Below are positions 17,664-26,634 of a stretch of 64,000 nucleotides of DNA, piece by piece. How positions within the stretch are numbered: position 1 is the stretch's first letter; the number at the start of each line of letters is the position of its first letter. The stretch is from a bacterium (lineage in GTDB: Bacteria; Myxococcota_A; Bradymonadia; UBA7976; UBA1532), in contig JAUHYW010000002.1 in the NCBI GenBank assembly GCA_030426085.1, positions 1 to 64,000 on the forward strand. The letters are read 5' to 3'. Under the pieces are notes generated by a model. The model did no database searches and was not told the DNA's origin. It was given only the letters and a program-made list of their open reading frames with translations. The position numbers and the translations under genes were made by a program.

Positions 17664-18196
17664 AGTGCGCATGCACGGCCGCCCGAGAGCGCCCGTCTAA
17701 ACCCTGCTCAACTGGCGATGCGCACCATGGCTCGCCGAAATGCTGTTCGCGCTGGCGTGTTCGATCAGCGAAGCCGGGCGACGACCCGACGTCGAGATCG
17801 TGCGGCACGCAGCCATGGAGACGAATGGTCCCGTATCCTCGCTGACCTCGAAGCGGCAGCCGCCAAGTTCCTCGAACACTTCGACGACGAGGCCGATGCC
17901 CTCGAGCGCCTGGACTGACGCACTGTCAACCACCTGTAGAGCGCCCGCGAGAGGCGCGAGAGGTGTCGAGCACCTGTAGAGCGCCGGGTTGGTGACCGGG
18001 CTTTGACCGGCCTTGACCGGGCTCGGGCATGGCGCCGAGGCCCGCTCTCGACTCACATTCTGCGACCCTTCGCCCCTTGTCGGCCACCCTCGCCACGTCG
18101 CCCGCCCAGCCACCCCGACGAGACACACCACGCCCTCCGCGCCCGAGACGCCACCGACACCCGCGTCGTGACCGAATACATCGGCCTCGGCGGCGG
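17664..18196. other. Gene-poor stretch with short repeats
   Basis: Between the repeat array and the RAYT stop codon. A perfect 15-bp direct repeat CACCTGTAGAGCGCC occurs at 17931-17945 and 17971-17985 (40-bp spacing), followed by three TGACCGG copies between 17992 and 18020. A plus-strand frame at 17718-17918 (66 codons, ending in an amphipathic EWSRILADLEAAAAKFLEHFDDEADALERL) might be a remnant, but the opposite strand is also open and I do not call it as a gene. Confidence 0.5.
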
Positions 18197-19138
18197 CTAC
18201 CCGCCGGGCGCCGGCGCCATGCGCACCGGCCGGCACCCCTCGGGTGGGAACCCACACGCCGCGATCCCCGCCCGCAGCGCCTCCATCGCCGACCGATACG
18301 TCGCGACGAACGCCCGATACGCTTCCCACCAAGCCACCCGCTGCGCCCGGCTGCTCGCATGAACCGCCGGCGCCGGGCTGCGCTTGCTCTTCTCCGGCCG
18401 GTCGTGCGGCCTGACCCGCAGCACGCCCGCCGGCCCCAGCACCCGCCCCGTGGCCGGATACCGCGCCTCGGCCACCTTCACCAACTCGCGCCACTGGCCG
18501 CGCAGTTCATCCACCGTCAACCCCGCCCACATCGGCGGCGGCGTCAGCGCCACGACCCGCGGCTCGGCGACGTCGGCGAGCACCGGCCGCCGCCCGCGCT
18601 TGCCCTTCGGCCGGGCCGCCCACGCCTTCTGCATCCGGTAGAGCCGCGTCCGGTCGTACCACACGCCGACCAGCGGCCTGCCCGTCGTCACCGCCTGGAT
18701 CCACGGCACGCCCGGCCAATCCGCTGCCCGGCGAACCAGGCCGGCCTTCGTCGCCTGCCCCGCCAGATACACCAGCCGCTCGAACAGCGTCGCCTCGTCG
18801 AGGATCGGAATGTCGCTCGACCGCCGCTCCCAGTGGCCGCCCGGCCAGTCGTAGAGCTCGCCCAGCTCTTTCGACAGATTGGTCCGCACATGGCAGACCC
18901 AGGCCGCCTTGACCTCGGCGCTGCGAAAGGCCATCACCAAGTGGATGTGGTTGCAGGTGCCCCCTGCGAAGTACAGCCGCACATCGTCGCCGTACAACCG
19001 CATGGCCTGCCCGATCACCCCGACGATCCGCCGGTTGGCCTCCCGCCCCGGGCGCATCAGATACCGCGCCTGGGCGCACCTCCACGTCAGCTCCACCGGC
19101 TGGAAGCTGTGCGCCACATACCTCAACCGTCGACTCAT
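18197..19138 (-). CDS. REP-associated tyrosine transposase (Y1/HUH, RAYT-like)
   Basis: 313 aa. The HUH motif H64-I-H66 sits in TCNHIHLVMAF, followed by the RAYT-typical HWERRSSDIPILDE and LVYLAGQATKAGLV...DWPGVPW block; Y124 in that helix is a candidate nucleophile. The family is related to IS200/IS605 transposases and processes REP-type palindromes as single-stranded DNA. The C-terminal 120 or so residues (Arg/Pro-rich, PEKSKRSP region) are extra compared with minimal RAYTs of 150-170 aa. ATG 19138 has a CGGAGG sequence upstream. Repeats occur on the 3' side (17.5-18.0 kb). It is flanked by about 1 kb of apparently non-coding DNA on both sides. Confidence 0.85.
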   Translation of the reverse strand: MSRRLRYVAHSFQPVELTWRCAQARYLMRPGREANRRIVGVIGQAMRLYGDDVRLYFAGGTCNHIHLVMAFRSAEVKAAWVCHVRTNLSKELGELYDWPGGHWERRSSDIPILDEATLFERLVYLAGQATKAGLVRRAADWPGVPWIQAVTTGRPLVGVWYDRTRLYRMQKAWAARPKGKRGRRPVLADVAEPRVVALTPPPMWAGLTVDELRGQWRELVKVAEARYPATGRVLGPAGVLRVRPHDRPEKSKRSPAPAVHASSRAQRVAWWEAYRAFVATYRSAMEALRAGIAACGFPPEGCRPVRMAPAPGG

Positions 19139-20232
19139 CTCGACCTCCGATCGCTCGAAGGCTCCATCGATCAGCCGCGGCGATTGTTGCGCACTTTCTA
19201 CCCGAGACCTCCCCGGATCCCGCCCCTCGGGGCCCCGCCGGGTACCACAGCGCCCCTGATCGAGCGCGAGACGCCACCCCCTCAGGGGCGGCGCCCACCC
19301 ACGACCCCCTTCGAGGGGTCATGGGCGATGGGCACGCACCGCGAGATCGCTGGCGAGGGGGACCACGCGATGAGCGCGCCGGGTCAAGACCACCGGGACC
19401 CGGCCCGTGCCCATGAGCGCCGGATCGCCGACTGCCCCGAACCGGCGCTCACCGATGGTCGCCGTCGGGTCGCGGTGGCCCTCGACGGCGCCGGCCCCTA
19501 CCCGGTGACGCCGGGATCGCCGCCGCGGGGCAGGCGCCGCCGGGCGACCTCCGCGACGAGCTGCCCGCAGAGCCACCCGCCGGTGGGCGCGCCCTCCAAA
19601 AAGCCCCTGGGCGGCGGTGGTGGTCGGACGCAGCCCCCAGCACCGGCGCCCGGCGGGTGTCAGCGGCGTCGACGGCGCGTAGATCATGCGGTCGACGCAG
19701 CCGCCCGATGGAGGCGCTCCACCCGACACCGCCGCCCCGCGCCGAGCTCGAGCCCCTCGCTCACCCGGCGCCGGCCTTCGAAGCCGATCCGCGGCGCCGC
19801 GCCCCATCGACGACCGCCCCTCGACGGCGCTCCCGCGGCTGTCGCCCACCGCTGATCGCTGGCCAAGGGCCCTGCCGGACGGGCGTCGCTCGACTCGACC
19901 CGCCGCGCGGCGCCGTTTTCGTCCGCCGCGTCCACCGACCATCGCCCCCCGCCGGCCCTCGCCGATGGGCGGCGGCCGACACCGACCGCCGGACCGCGCC
20001 CGGCGGGCACCGCCGGTCGGTGCATCATCTCGGCGACTCGCCGGGCGGAGACCCCCTGCCCGGGGCGAAGGGGATGGGGTGGGCTCACCCGAAGATGCCC
20101 GGCCCGGCCCGGCGCGTGCTCGACCGTGTCTCGTGGGCGAGCTCTCGACAAAAATCGACGCTCGACTGATCCGATCCGATCCGGGCCCGTAGAGCGCCGC
20201 CGTCACGACAACGGCACGGCAGGATACGCCCC
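19139..20232. other. About 1.1 kb with no convincing gene
   Basis: Frames are open on both strands because of high GC, but all translate to Arg/Pro/Gly-rich low-complexity sequence without signal peptides, domains or good ribosome sites. Several dyads are visible, for example CCCCTCAGGGG near 19280 and GATGGGCACG (about 19327) against CGTGCCCATG (about 19409). The region carries the RAYT 5' side and the promoter of the following lipoprotein. It may include REP-like elements, but no exact multi-copy unit was found by eye. Confidence 0.5.
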
Positions 20233-22356
20233 ATGCGCAGCCCGATCTCCGCCTCTCTCCTCTCCTTCGCCCTCGCCGCCTCGGCGGCCGGACTCGCCGG
20301 GTGCGGGTCCCACGGATCCTTCGTCGAGACCGACAGCGCCCTCGGGCGGGTGGTCGTCTACCGCAACGGCATCGCCTACTACGAGCGCCGGGCCCGGCCC
20401 ACCGGCGACGCGCTGGTCCTCACCGTGCCCCAGGACAAGGTCGACGACTTCCTCAAGTCGCTGACGGTGACCGACGCCGCCAGCGGCGAGACGGTCCCGG
20501 TCTCCTACCCCACCCGCGGCGCCAGCCGGGGCGAGCAGGTCGACATGACCTTGCAGCTCCCCCCCGGCACCGGCGACGAGCTGGTCATCACCTACATCAC
20601 CGACGCCCCGGCCTGGAAGCCGAGCTACCGCCTCGTCGTGAGCGACGGGGGCCAGGTCGAGGTGCAGGGCTGGGCCATCGTCGACAACACCACCGGCGAG
20701 GACTGGTCCCAGGTGCGGGTCGGGGTCGGGGCCAGCTCGGCGCTGTCCTTCCGCTACGACCTGCGCTCGGTGGTGCACGTGCACCGGGAGACCCTCGGCG
20801 GGCAGACCGCGTTCGCCGTCGCCCCGCCGACCGGCGGCGCGGTGCACGGCAGCGGCGCGAGCAAGGGCGGTGAGGCGGTGGCCCTCGCGCTGGGCGACGA
20901 CGTGCTCGACCGGGCTCGGGCGGTGCACAGCGCGCCGGGGGCGGCCCTGGTGCAGACCGAGGTCGTCGAGGCGATCGCCGAGAAGCAGGAGGACGAGGCG
21001 AGCGACGATCTGATGGGCGGCGCGCGGTCGCGCCCCGCCCGCCGCCCGGCCCCCACCGAGGCGCCGGCCCGCGACGCCCGGGCGGCTCAGGCCGACCACC
21101 GCATCGCCGGCCTCGCCAACCGCCTGGCCCGCAGCGGGGAGTCGGTGGTCATCGAGGGCTACCGGGCGGCGCACCAGGGCGACGCGGTGGCCCTCGAGCG
21201 GGCCCACTTCGTGCGCAACCGGCTCATCGAGCTGGGGGTGGCTCCGGGCCGGGTGCAGGTGCAGAGCCGGGGCCACGTGCCCGGCCAGCCGGCGGGGGTG
21301 AAGATGCGCCTGATCGCCGCCGCGCAGGCCGCCGAGGCCAAGGCCGACCCGGTCGGTGAGAGCCACTTCGAGTCCCAGGCGCCGATGACCATCCCCCGGG
21401 GCACCAGCGCGATGGTCGCGGTGCTCGACGCGGGCACCGCCGGCGAGGTGGTCTACGTCTACAACCCGGACGGCGAGCGGGGCGACGGGCGCTACGCGTT
21501 CAAGGCGGTGCGCTTCCAGAACCCCACCGACTCGACCCTCGAGGCGGGCCCGGTCACCGTCTACGGCGCCCAGCGCTTCATCGGCGAGGGCATCACCGAG
21601 TCCATCCCCCCTGAGGCGACGGCCCTCATCCCGTTCGCCCTCGACCGTCAGGTCGCCGTCGAGCGGGCCGCCGAGACCCGGGAGTCCATCGAGCGGGTCA
21701 TCGGCGTCGACCGGGGCGTCTTCACCGCCGAGCTGCGCCACACCCGGCGCTCGACCTACACCGTCACCAACCGGGGGCACGACACCGTCACCGTCTTCCT
21801 GCGGCACACCGTCGGCGACGGCTGGACCCTCGGCGAGGCCCCCGAGCTGTTCGAGAAGCAGGGCGAGGCCCACCTGTTCGCGGTGCAGGTGGCCCCCGGC
21901 GCGACCGAGGCGGTGGACGTCGAGGCGTGGACCCCGATGCAGCGCACCCTCGACCTGCGGGCCGGGGCGGGAGTCGACCTGATGCGGGGCTGGCTCGAGA
22001 CCGGGCCCACCGACCAGCGGTTCGTCGACGCGGTGCGCACGCTGCTCGGCATCCACGACCGCATCGTGGCCCACCACACCCGCATCGAGACCACCCGGGC
22101 CCAGCTCGTCGAGCTGCGCCAGCGCAGCGCCGAGCTGACCGCCCAGATCGAGCGCCTCGACGGGACCCGCGGCGGGCGCACGCTCGAGAAGCACCTGCAG
22201 AAGAAGCTCGTCGAGATCAGCGAGCGCATCCAGCAGGCCACCGTCGAGACGGTCACCGTGCAGGAGGAGCTGATGCTGGCCCGCATCCGCTTCCAGGACG
22301 CCGCCGCCGAGCTGACCCTCGAGCGGCCGAAGAGCGAGCAGCTCTCCCGCCGCTGA
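20233..22356 (+). CDS. DUF4139-type lipoprotein with an internal OmpA-like segment
   Basis: 707 aa. Signal peptide with lipobox LAGC (C24). Residues about 36-180 (GRVVVYRNGIAYYERRA, DDFLKSLTV, YITDAPAWKPSYRLVV, DNTTGEDWSQVRV) and about 390-590 match the DUF4139 beta-sandwich architecture, in which a mucoidy-inhibitor-A-like protein is split by an insert. The insert at about 286-365 (ADHRIAGLANRLARSGESVVIEGY, AHFVRNRLIELGVAPGRVQVQSRG) resembles an OmpA C-terminal peptidoglycan-binding fold. Residues about 610-707 form a coiled coil. It probably links outer membrane and cell wall. Function unknown. Confidence 0.75.
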   Translation: MRSPISASLLSFALAASAAGLAGCGSHGSFVETDSALGRVVVYRNGIAYYERRARPTGDALVLTVPQDKVDDFLKSLTVTDAASGETVPVSYPTRGASRGEQVDMTLQLPPGTGDELVITYITDAPAWKPSYRLVVSDGGQVEVQGWAIVDNTTGEDWSQVRVGVGASSALSFRYDLRSVVHVHRETLGGQTAFAVAPPTGGAVHGSGASKGGEAVALALGDDVLDRARAVHSAPGAALVQTEVVEAIAEKQEDEASDDLMGGARSRPARRPAPTEAPARDARAAQADHRIAGLANRLARSGESVVIEGYRAAHQGDAVALERAHFVRNRLIELGVAPGRVQVQSRGHVPGQPAGVKMRLIAAAQAAEAKADPVGESHFESQAPMTIPRGTSAMVAVLDAGTAGEVVYVYNPDGERGDGRYAFKAVRFQNPTDSTLEAGPVTVYGAQRFIGEGITESIPPEATALIPFALDRQVAVERAAETRESIERVIGVDRGVFTAELRHTRRSTYTVTNRGHDTVTVFLRHTVGDGWTLGEAPELFEKQGEAHLFAVQVAPGATEAVDVEAWTPMQRTLDLRAGAGVDLMRGWLETGPTDQRFVDAVRTLLGIHDRIVAHHTRIETTRAQLVELRQRSAELTAQIERLDGTRGGRTLEKHLQKKLVEISERIQQATVETVTVQEELMLARIRFQDAAAELTLERPKSEQLSRR

Positions 22357-22397
22357 GCGCCCCCATCCCCCGCCCCCGCTGCGCGGATAGGGCAGAC

Positions 22398-22439
22398 AAA
22401 TTCCCGCGATTGCGCAATAATCCCGTGAGAGGGGAATTT
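22398..22439. promoter_or_regulatory. Nested inverted repeat upstream of the tethered-lipoprotein/repeat-protein pair
   Basis: Outer arms AAATTCCC (22398-22405) and GGGAATTT (22432-22439) are perfectly complementary with a 26-base spacer. Inside lies a perfect 10-bp palindrome ATTGCGCAAT (22409-22418). This is the most AT-rich stretch for several kilobases and lies 21 bases before the ATG at 22460. It could be a promoter/operator or a 5'-UTR stem. No experimental analogue is known to me. Confidence 0.45.
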
Positions 22440-22459
22440 TCAGGGGGGAGGACCCAGCC

Positions 22460-22885
22460 ATGCTCCTGCGCTTTCTGGCGCCGGGGGTCGCGCTGCTGTG
22501 GATGCTCGCCGCCGTCGGATGCGACGACGCGGCGACACCCGGCGGCGACCCCGACGGCGCGCCCCCGGCCGACATGCGGCCGGATCCCGAGGTCGGGCCC
22601 GATCCCGACGCCGCCCGCCCGGACGGCGGGCCACCACCCGACAGCGGACCACCACCGGACATGCGGCCGCCGCCGGACGCCGCGCCCGACGCGATGCCCG
22701 ACGCCGCGCCGCCGACCCCCGGCGCGCCGAACGTCGTCGCCGGCGGGGCCCGCCGGGCCACCGACCGCTTCCAGATGACCGTGACCGTGGGCGGCCCCGC
22801 CCCGACCTCGGCCGTAGAGAGCCCCCGATTCCGCGCCCGGATCGGCGTGGGCATCCCTTCCATCGACACCGCCGGAGCCCCGTGA
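22460..22885 (+). CDS. Small Asp/Pro-rich lipoprotein
   Basis: 141 aa. Signal peptide MLLRFLAPGVALLWMLAAVGC with lipobox AVGC (C21), then a low-complexity Asp/Pro/Gly/Met region (about 22-88, units such as PPPDMRP) and a short C-terminal segment TDRFQMTVTVGG...RFRARIGVGIPSID. Most of the length is tether-like. Its TGA shares a base with the ATG of the next gene (TGATG), so the two are translationally coupled and the small lipoprotein may anchor or escort the large repeat protein. Confidence 0.75.
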   Translation: MLLRFLAPGVALLWMLAAVGCDDAATPGGDPDGAPPADMRPDPEVGPDPDAARPDGGPPPDSGPPPDMRPPPDAAPDAMPDAAPPTPGAPNVVAGGARRATDRFQMTVTVGGPAPTSAVESPRFRARIGVGIPSIDTAGAP

Positions 22886-25404
22886 TGCGTCGCTTCATCC
22901 GCCTGATGTCCGCCGCGCTCGCCGCGGCTCTCCTGATTCCGGCCGTCGCCCTCGCGGTGCCGGCCACCGTGCCCGTCCAGGGCGTCCTGCAGGACGCCGA
23001 CGGCGCCCCGATCGCCGGCGATCTGCCGGTGGAGTTCAACCTGTACGCCGACGCCGCCGGCGAGGCCCTGGTGTGGACCGAGACCCGCCAGGTGAGCTTC
23101 GACCGGGGCTTCTTCACCCTCGACCTGGGCGCCGACGAGCCGCTGGACGCCGGCCTCTTCCGGGACAACGCCGCCGGGCTGTGGCTCGGCATCGCGGTCG
23201 ACGGGGACGACGAGATGGCGCTGGTCGCGATCGGCACCGCGCCGTTCGCCGGCTTCGCCGAGTACGCCGGCGAAGCCGCGACGGCGGCCAACGCCGAGAC
23301 CGCCGCCACCGCCGCCACCGCCGATCGGGCGACGGTGGCCGACAGCGCCGACGACGCCGCGCTGCTCGGCGGGGTGGCGGTCGACGACCTCGCCCGGGCC
23401 GATCACACCCACCCGTTCGCCGCGCTGACCGACATCCCTGCGGGGCTGGCCGACGGCGACGACGACACCACCTACGCCGCCGGCGACGGGCTGACCCTGG
23501 CCGACGGCAGCTTCGCGCTGCGCCCGTGCGCGGCGGGCGAGGTCCTGGTCGGCTCGGACGCCGGCTGGGTGTGCGCTGCCGGCGAGACGCTCTCCCCGGC
23601 GGTGGGCGCCGAGCTGGTCGGCACCGATCTGGTGATCACCGACGGCGTGGGGGTGAGCGTCGTCGATCTGGCCGCGCTGGTGGCCGACGGGGACGCCGAT
23701 CCGGCCAACGAGCTGCTCATCGGCGCCGCGCTCGAGGACGCGACGCTGGTGCTGACCGACGCCGGCGGCGAGACCCGGGTCGACCTGGGCGCGCTCATCC
23801 CCGACGCCGCGCTGGCGGTGACCGCGGCCGCGCTGGAGGACACGACGCTGACCCTCAGCCGGGGGGCCGATCCGGCCGACGCCCTCGCCGTCGATCTGGC
23901 CCCGCTGGTGCCGGTGGACGGCGACAGCGACCCGACCAACGAGCTGCTGCAAGGCGGCGCGCTGAACGGCACCGTGCTCACCTTCAGCGACGCGGGCGGC
24001 GACGTATCGGTCGATCTGGCGGCGCTGACCCCCGAAGAGCTGGACGGCGACCCGCTCAACGAGGTCCTGCAAGCGGCGATGCTCGCCGGGGCCGACCTCG
24101 TGCTCACCGACGCCGGTGGGCAGTACACCGTCGACCTGAGCAGCCTGATCGACGACGCCGACGCCGACGCGGCCAACGAGCTCATCCGGGCGGCGGCCTT
24201 CGACGGGGCGGTGCTCACCATCAGCGACGCGGGCGGCGACTACGCGATCGATCTGAGCGGGCTGGGCGACGACGCCGACCCCGACCCCACCAACGAGCTG
24301 CTCACCGGCGCCAGCTTCAACGGCGGCGTGCTCACCCTGGCCGACGCCGGCGGTCAGCGGCAGGTCGACCTGAGCGCGCTGGTCGACGACGCCGACCCCG
24401 ACCCCACCAACGAGCTGCTCACCGGCGCCAGCCTGAACGGCAGCGTCCTGACGCTCGCCGACAACGGCGGCCAGCGGCAGGTCGAGCTGGGGTCGTTGAT
24501 CGACGACGCCGACGCCGACCCGGCCAACGAGCTGCTCACCGGCGCCAGCCTGAACGGCACGACGCTGAGCATCGAGGACGCCGGCGGCCAGCGGCAGATC
24601 GAGCTGGCATCGCTGATCGACGACGCCGACGCCGACCCCACCAACGAGCGCATCACCGGCGTATCGCTCGACGGCACGGTGCTGCGCATCGAGGAGGGCG
24701 GCGCCGCGCAGCAGGTCGATCTGGCGGGGGTCGCCAGCGACGACCAGACCCTGAGCATCGACGGGGCGAGCGGCGCGCTGACCATCTCGGAGGGCAACAC
24801 GGTGAACGTGTGGCAGGGCGCCTTCGTGCTCAGCTCGAACCTGGGCATCAGCGAGGACGACATCGCCTTCGCCGACTCGGTCAACGGCGACGACAACGGG
24901 GCCTCGGTCGAGCTGCCGTTCACCGTGAACTACGGCGGGGTGGCCTACACCCACGCCTTCGTCAGCACCAACGGCTGGATCGAGTTCCAGCAGGCGGCGG
25001 CCGACCTCAACGCCGACTTCAGCAACGAGACCCTGCCCACCAACGAGCACCCGGGGCCGTTCGCGGCGATCTACTGGGACGACCTGGTGAGCACCGTCTC
25101 GTGGGAGATCGCCGGGACCGCGCCCAACCGGGTCTTCACCGTCTACTGGACCGGCGACACCTTCACCGGCGACCACATCGTGCGCTTCACCGCCCAGATC
25201 TCGGAGACGTCGGGCGCGATCACCGCCCGCTACCTCTCGATGGCGCCCGAGGCCACCGGGCAGGGCGCGACGCTCGGCTTCCAGACCGCCGGCGGGGCCA
25301 ACGCCAAGGCCTACCCGCTCTCGACCAACGTCAAGGTGCTCGACGACAACACCGACGACAACGGCCCCAGCGAGCAGGGCTGGTCCATCGCGCCGCTGCG
25401 CTGA
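22885..25404 (+). CDS. Large exported repeat protein with DPTNELL repeats and a C-terminal beta domain
   Basis: 839 aa. Signal peptide (MRRFIRLMSAALAAALLIPAVALA). Residues about 25-125 form a conserved head (VPVQGVLQDADGAPIAGDLPVEFNLY...RGFFTLDLG...GTAPFAGFAEYA), then an Ala-rich coiled-coil-like stretch. From about 265 to 625 there are roughly eight units of about 40 aa with a consensus D-D-A-D-x-D-P-T-N-E-L-L-T-G-A-S-L-N-G-x-x-L-x-L. Residues about 640-839 are a beta-rich NIDO-like domain (ELPFTVNYGGVAYTHAFVSTNGW, FAAIYWDDLV). The acidic D-x-D-x-D patches could bind calcium. It is probably a surface fibre or adhesin. No enzymatic motif. Confidence 0.75.
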   Translation: MRRFIRLMSAALAAALLIPAVALAVPATVPVQGVLQDADGAPIAGDLPVEFNLYADAAGEALVWTETRQVSFDRGFFTLDLGADEPLDAGLFRDNAAGLWLGIAVDGDDEMALVAIGTAPFAGFAEYAGEAATAANAETAATAATADRATVADSADDAALLGGVAVDDLARADHTHPFAALTDIPAGLADGDDDTTYAAGDGLTLADGSFALRPCAAGEVLVGSDAGWVCAAGETLSPAVGAELVGTDLVITDGVGVSVVDLAALVADGDADPANELLIGAALEDATLVLTDAGGETRVDLGALIPDAALAVTAAALEDTTLTLSRGADPADALAVDLAPLVPVDGDSDPTNELLQGGALNGTVLTFSDAGGDVSVDLAALTPEELDGDPLNEVLQAAMLAGADLVLTDAGGQYTVDLSSLIDDADADAANELIRAAAFDGAVLTISDAGGDYAIDLSGLGDDADPDPTNELLTGASFNGGVLTLADAGGQRQVDLSALVDDADPDPTNELLTGASLNGSVLTLADNGGQRQVELGSLIDDADADPANELLTGASLNGTTLSIEDAGGQRQIELASLIDDADADPTNERITGVSLDGTVLRIEEGGAAQQVDLAGVASDDQTLSIDGASGALTISEGNTVNVWQGAFVLSSNLGISEDDIAFADSVNGDDNGASVELPFTVNYGGVAYTHAFVSTNGWIEFQQAAADLNADFSNETLPTNEHPGPFAAIYWDDLVSTVSWEIAGTAPNRVFTVYWTGDTFTGDHIVRFTAQISETSGAITARYLSMAPEATGQGATLGFQTAGGANAKAYPLSTNVKVLDDNTDDNGPSEQGWSIAPLR

Positions 25405-25406
25405 CC

Positions 25407-25420
25407 CGCCGGGCCCGGCG
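25407..25420. terminator. Palindrome between convergent genes
   Basis: CGCCGGGCCCGGCG is a perfect 14-bp palindrome lying in the 21 bases between the stop codons of the repeat protein (plus) and the HEAT-repeat protein (minus). It is a candidate bidirectional terminator; no T run is present. Confidence 0.35.
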
Positions 25421-25425
25421 AGACA

Positions 25426-26634
25426 TCAATCCGGCGGGCGGGCCAGCCGCCCCCGGCGGGCCATCAGGCCCAGCAGCGCGATGAGCCGGGTCGAGGTGCC
25501 CCGGACGAGCGGCTGGGGGTTGTTGGCCGACTCCACCGCCGCGGCCCACACGGACTGATCGTCGTCCGCCAGCCGGCTCAGCGCCTCGAGCGCCTGGGCC
25601 CGGACCCGCGGGTCGCGGTCGCCCATCGCCATCTCGATCAGCAGCGTGCGCGCCGTCTCGGCCCGGCCGACGTCCTCGGCGTCGCCCGGCGCCCGATCGG
25701 GCGGCAGCCTGCGCACGACGAGCGGCACGAAGGCGCTCAGCGCCCGCTGGCGCAGCCGCTCGACCTCGGCGTCCTCGAACGGCCCCTGGCGAATCAAGCG
25801 CCACATCGCCGCCGACGCCGCCTCGGCCCGGGTGCCCAGCCGCTGGAGCGCGGAGAGCGCGGCCATGCGGGTCGCCGGGGGGCCGCTCTCGAACTCGCGC
25901 AGCAGCAGCGGGACCAGCGACCGCTCGACGAAGCCCTCGACGTCGTCGGCCAGGGGGTCGAGCGGCGCGTCGGTCTCGGGGTGGGCGGCGGTGAGCGCGT
26001 CCAGCGGCGTCTCGGGCCGCTCCCCGGCGGGCGCCTCGGGGGTCGGGGGGGCATCGGGCGGGCCCTCCGGGGACGCCGCCGAGAGCCCTTGCAGCGCGGT
26101 GATCGCCGCCGCCCGGGTGTAGGCGTCGTCGTCCTCGACCGGGCGGGACAAGAAGCGGCGCAGCGCCTCGATCGCCGCCGGGCGGTCGCGGGCGGCGGCG
26201 GCCAGATAATCCACCGCGCCCCGATGCGCCGCGCCCTGAGCGCCCTCCAGCAGCCCCCGGACGGCGGGCTCGACGACCTCGGCGAAGTGCGCCAGGAGCG
26301 TATCGGCGGCCGCCCGCACGCCCTGGGGACCCCCGGCGGCCTCCTCGGCGTGCCCGTGCCACGCCCGCAGCGCCTGCAACGCCTCCCGCAGCGCGTAGCC
26401 GTGGCGCTCGAGGCCGGCCTCGGCGACCGATCCGACCAGCCACCGGGCCACCGCGGGGGCCGCGACCATACCCGCCGGGCCCTCCCGCTTGAGCGCCGCC
26501 AGCGCCGCCCGGCTGGTCTGCCACCGGCCGACGACGAGCTGCTCGACCAGCAGGGGCACCGCCGGCCCGGGGTGATGCCGGCGCAGGACCTCGAGGGCGT
26601 CGTCCAGGCCCGCCTCGGTCGCCGACGCGCTCAT
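25426..26634 (-). CDS. HEAT-repeat protein
   Basis: 402 aa, soluble, Ala/Leu/Arg-rich helical repeats throughout (for example RAAAITALQGLS, RMAALSALQRLGTRAEAASAAMWRLI, RDPRVRAQALEALSRLADDD), typical of HEAT/armadillo solenoids. A Pro/Glu-rich unstructured insert lies at about 190-225. There are no catalytic motifs; probably a protein-protein interaction scaffold. Its ATG overlaps the TPR membrane protein's stop by 4 bases, making it the last gene of a three-gene operon (FGE-like lipoprotein, TPR membrane protein, HEAT protein). Confidence 0.75.
   Translation of the reverse strand: MSASATEAGLDDALEVLRRHHPGPAVPLLVEQLVVGRWQTSRAALAALKREGPAGMVAAPAVARWLVGSVAEAGLERHGYALREALQALRAWHGHAEEAAGGPQGVRAAADTLLAHFAEVVEPAVRGLLEGAQGAAHRGAVDYLAAAARDRPAAIEALRRFLSRPVEDDDAYTRAAAITALQGLSAASPEGPPDAPPTPEAPAGERPETPLDALTAAHPETDAPLDPLADDVEGFVERSLVPLLLREFESGPPATRMAALSALQRLGTRAEAASAAMWRLIRQGPFEDAEVERLRQRALSAFVPLVVRRLPPDRAPGDAEDVGRAETARTLLIEMAMGDRDPRVRAQALEALSRLADDDQSVWAAAVESANNPQPLVRGTSTRLIALLGLMARRGRLARPPD

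Noticed and set aside
18029-19855. 608-codon plus-strand frame over the RAYT gene
   Set aside because: Arg/Pro/His-rich and antisense to the HUH motif gene; no start signal or domain.
19319-20206. Minus-strand frame of 295 codons in the gene-poor zone
   Set aside because: Low-complexity Arg/Gly/Ala sequence, other frames equally open, no ribosome site.
22369-22459. Defined sigma-70 promoter around AATAAT at 22416
   Set aside because: A -10-like box is present but no matching -35 at 16-18 bp; reported only as a dyad.
20203-25176. A 1,657-codon open frame on the minus strand
   Set aside because: Exactly antisense to the DUF4139 lipoprotein, the small lipoprotein and the repeat protein; composition is Gly/Val/Arg/Asp-rich with no domain. 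It is a shadow caused by GC-rich third positions.
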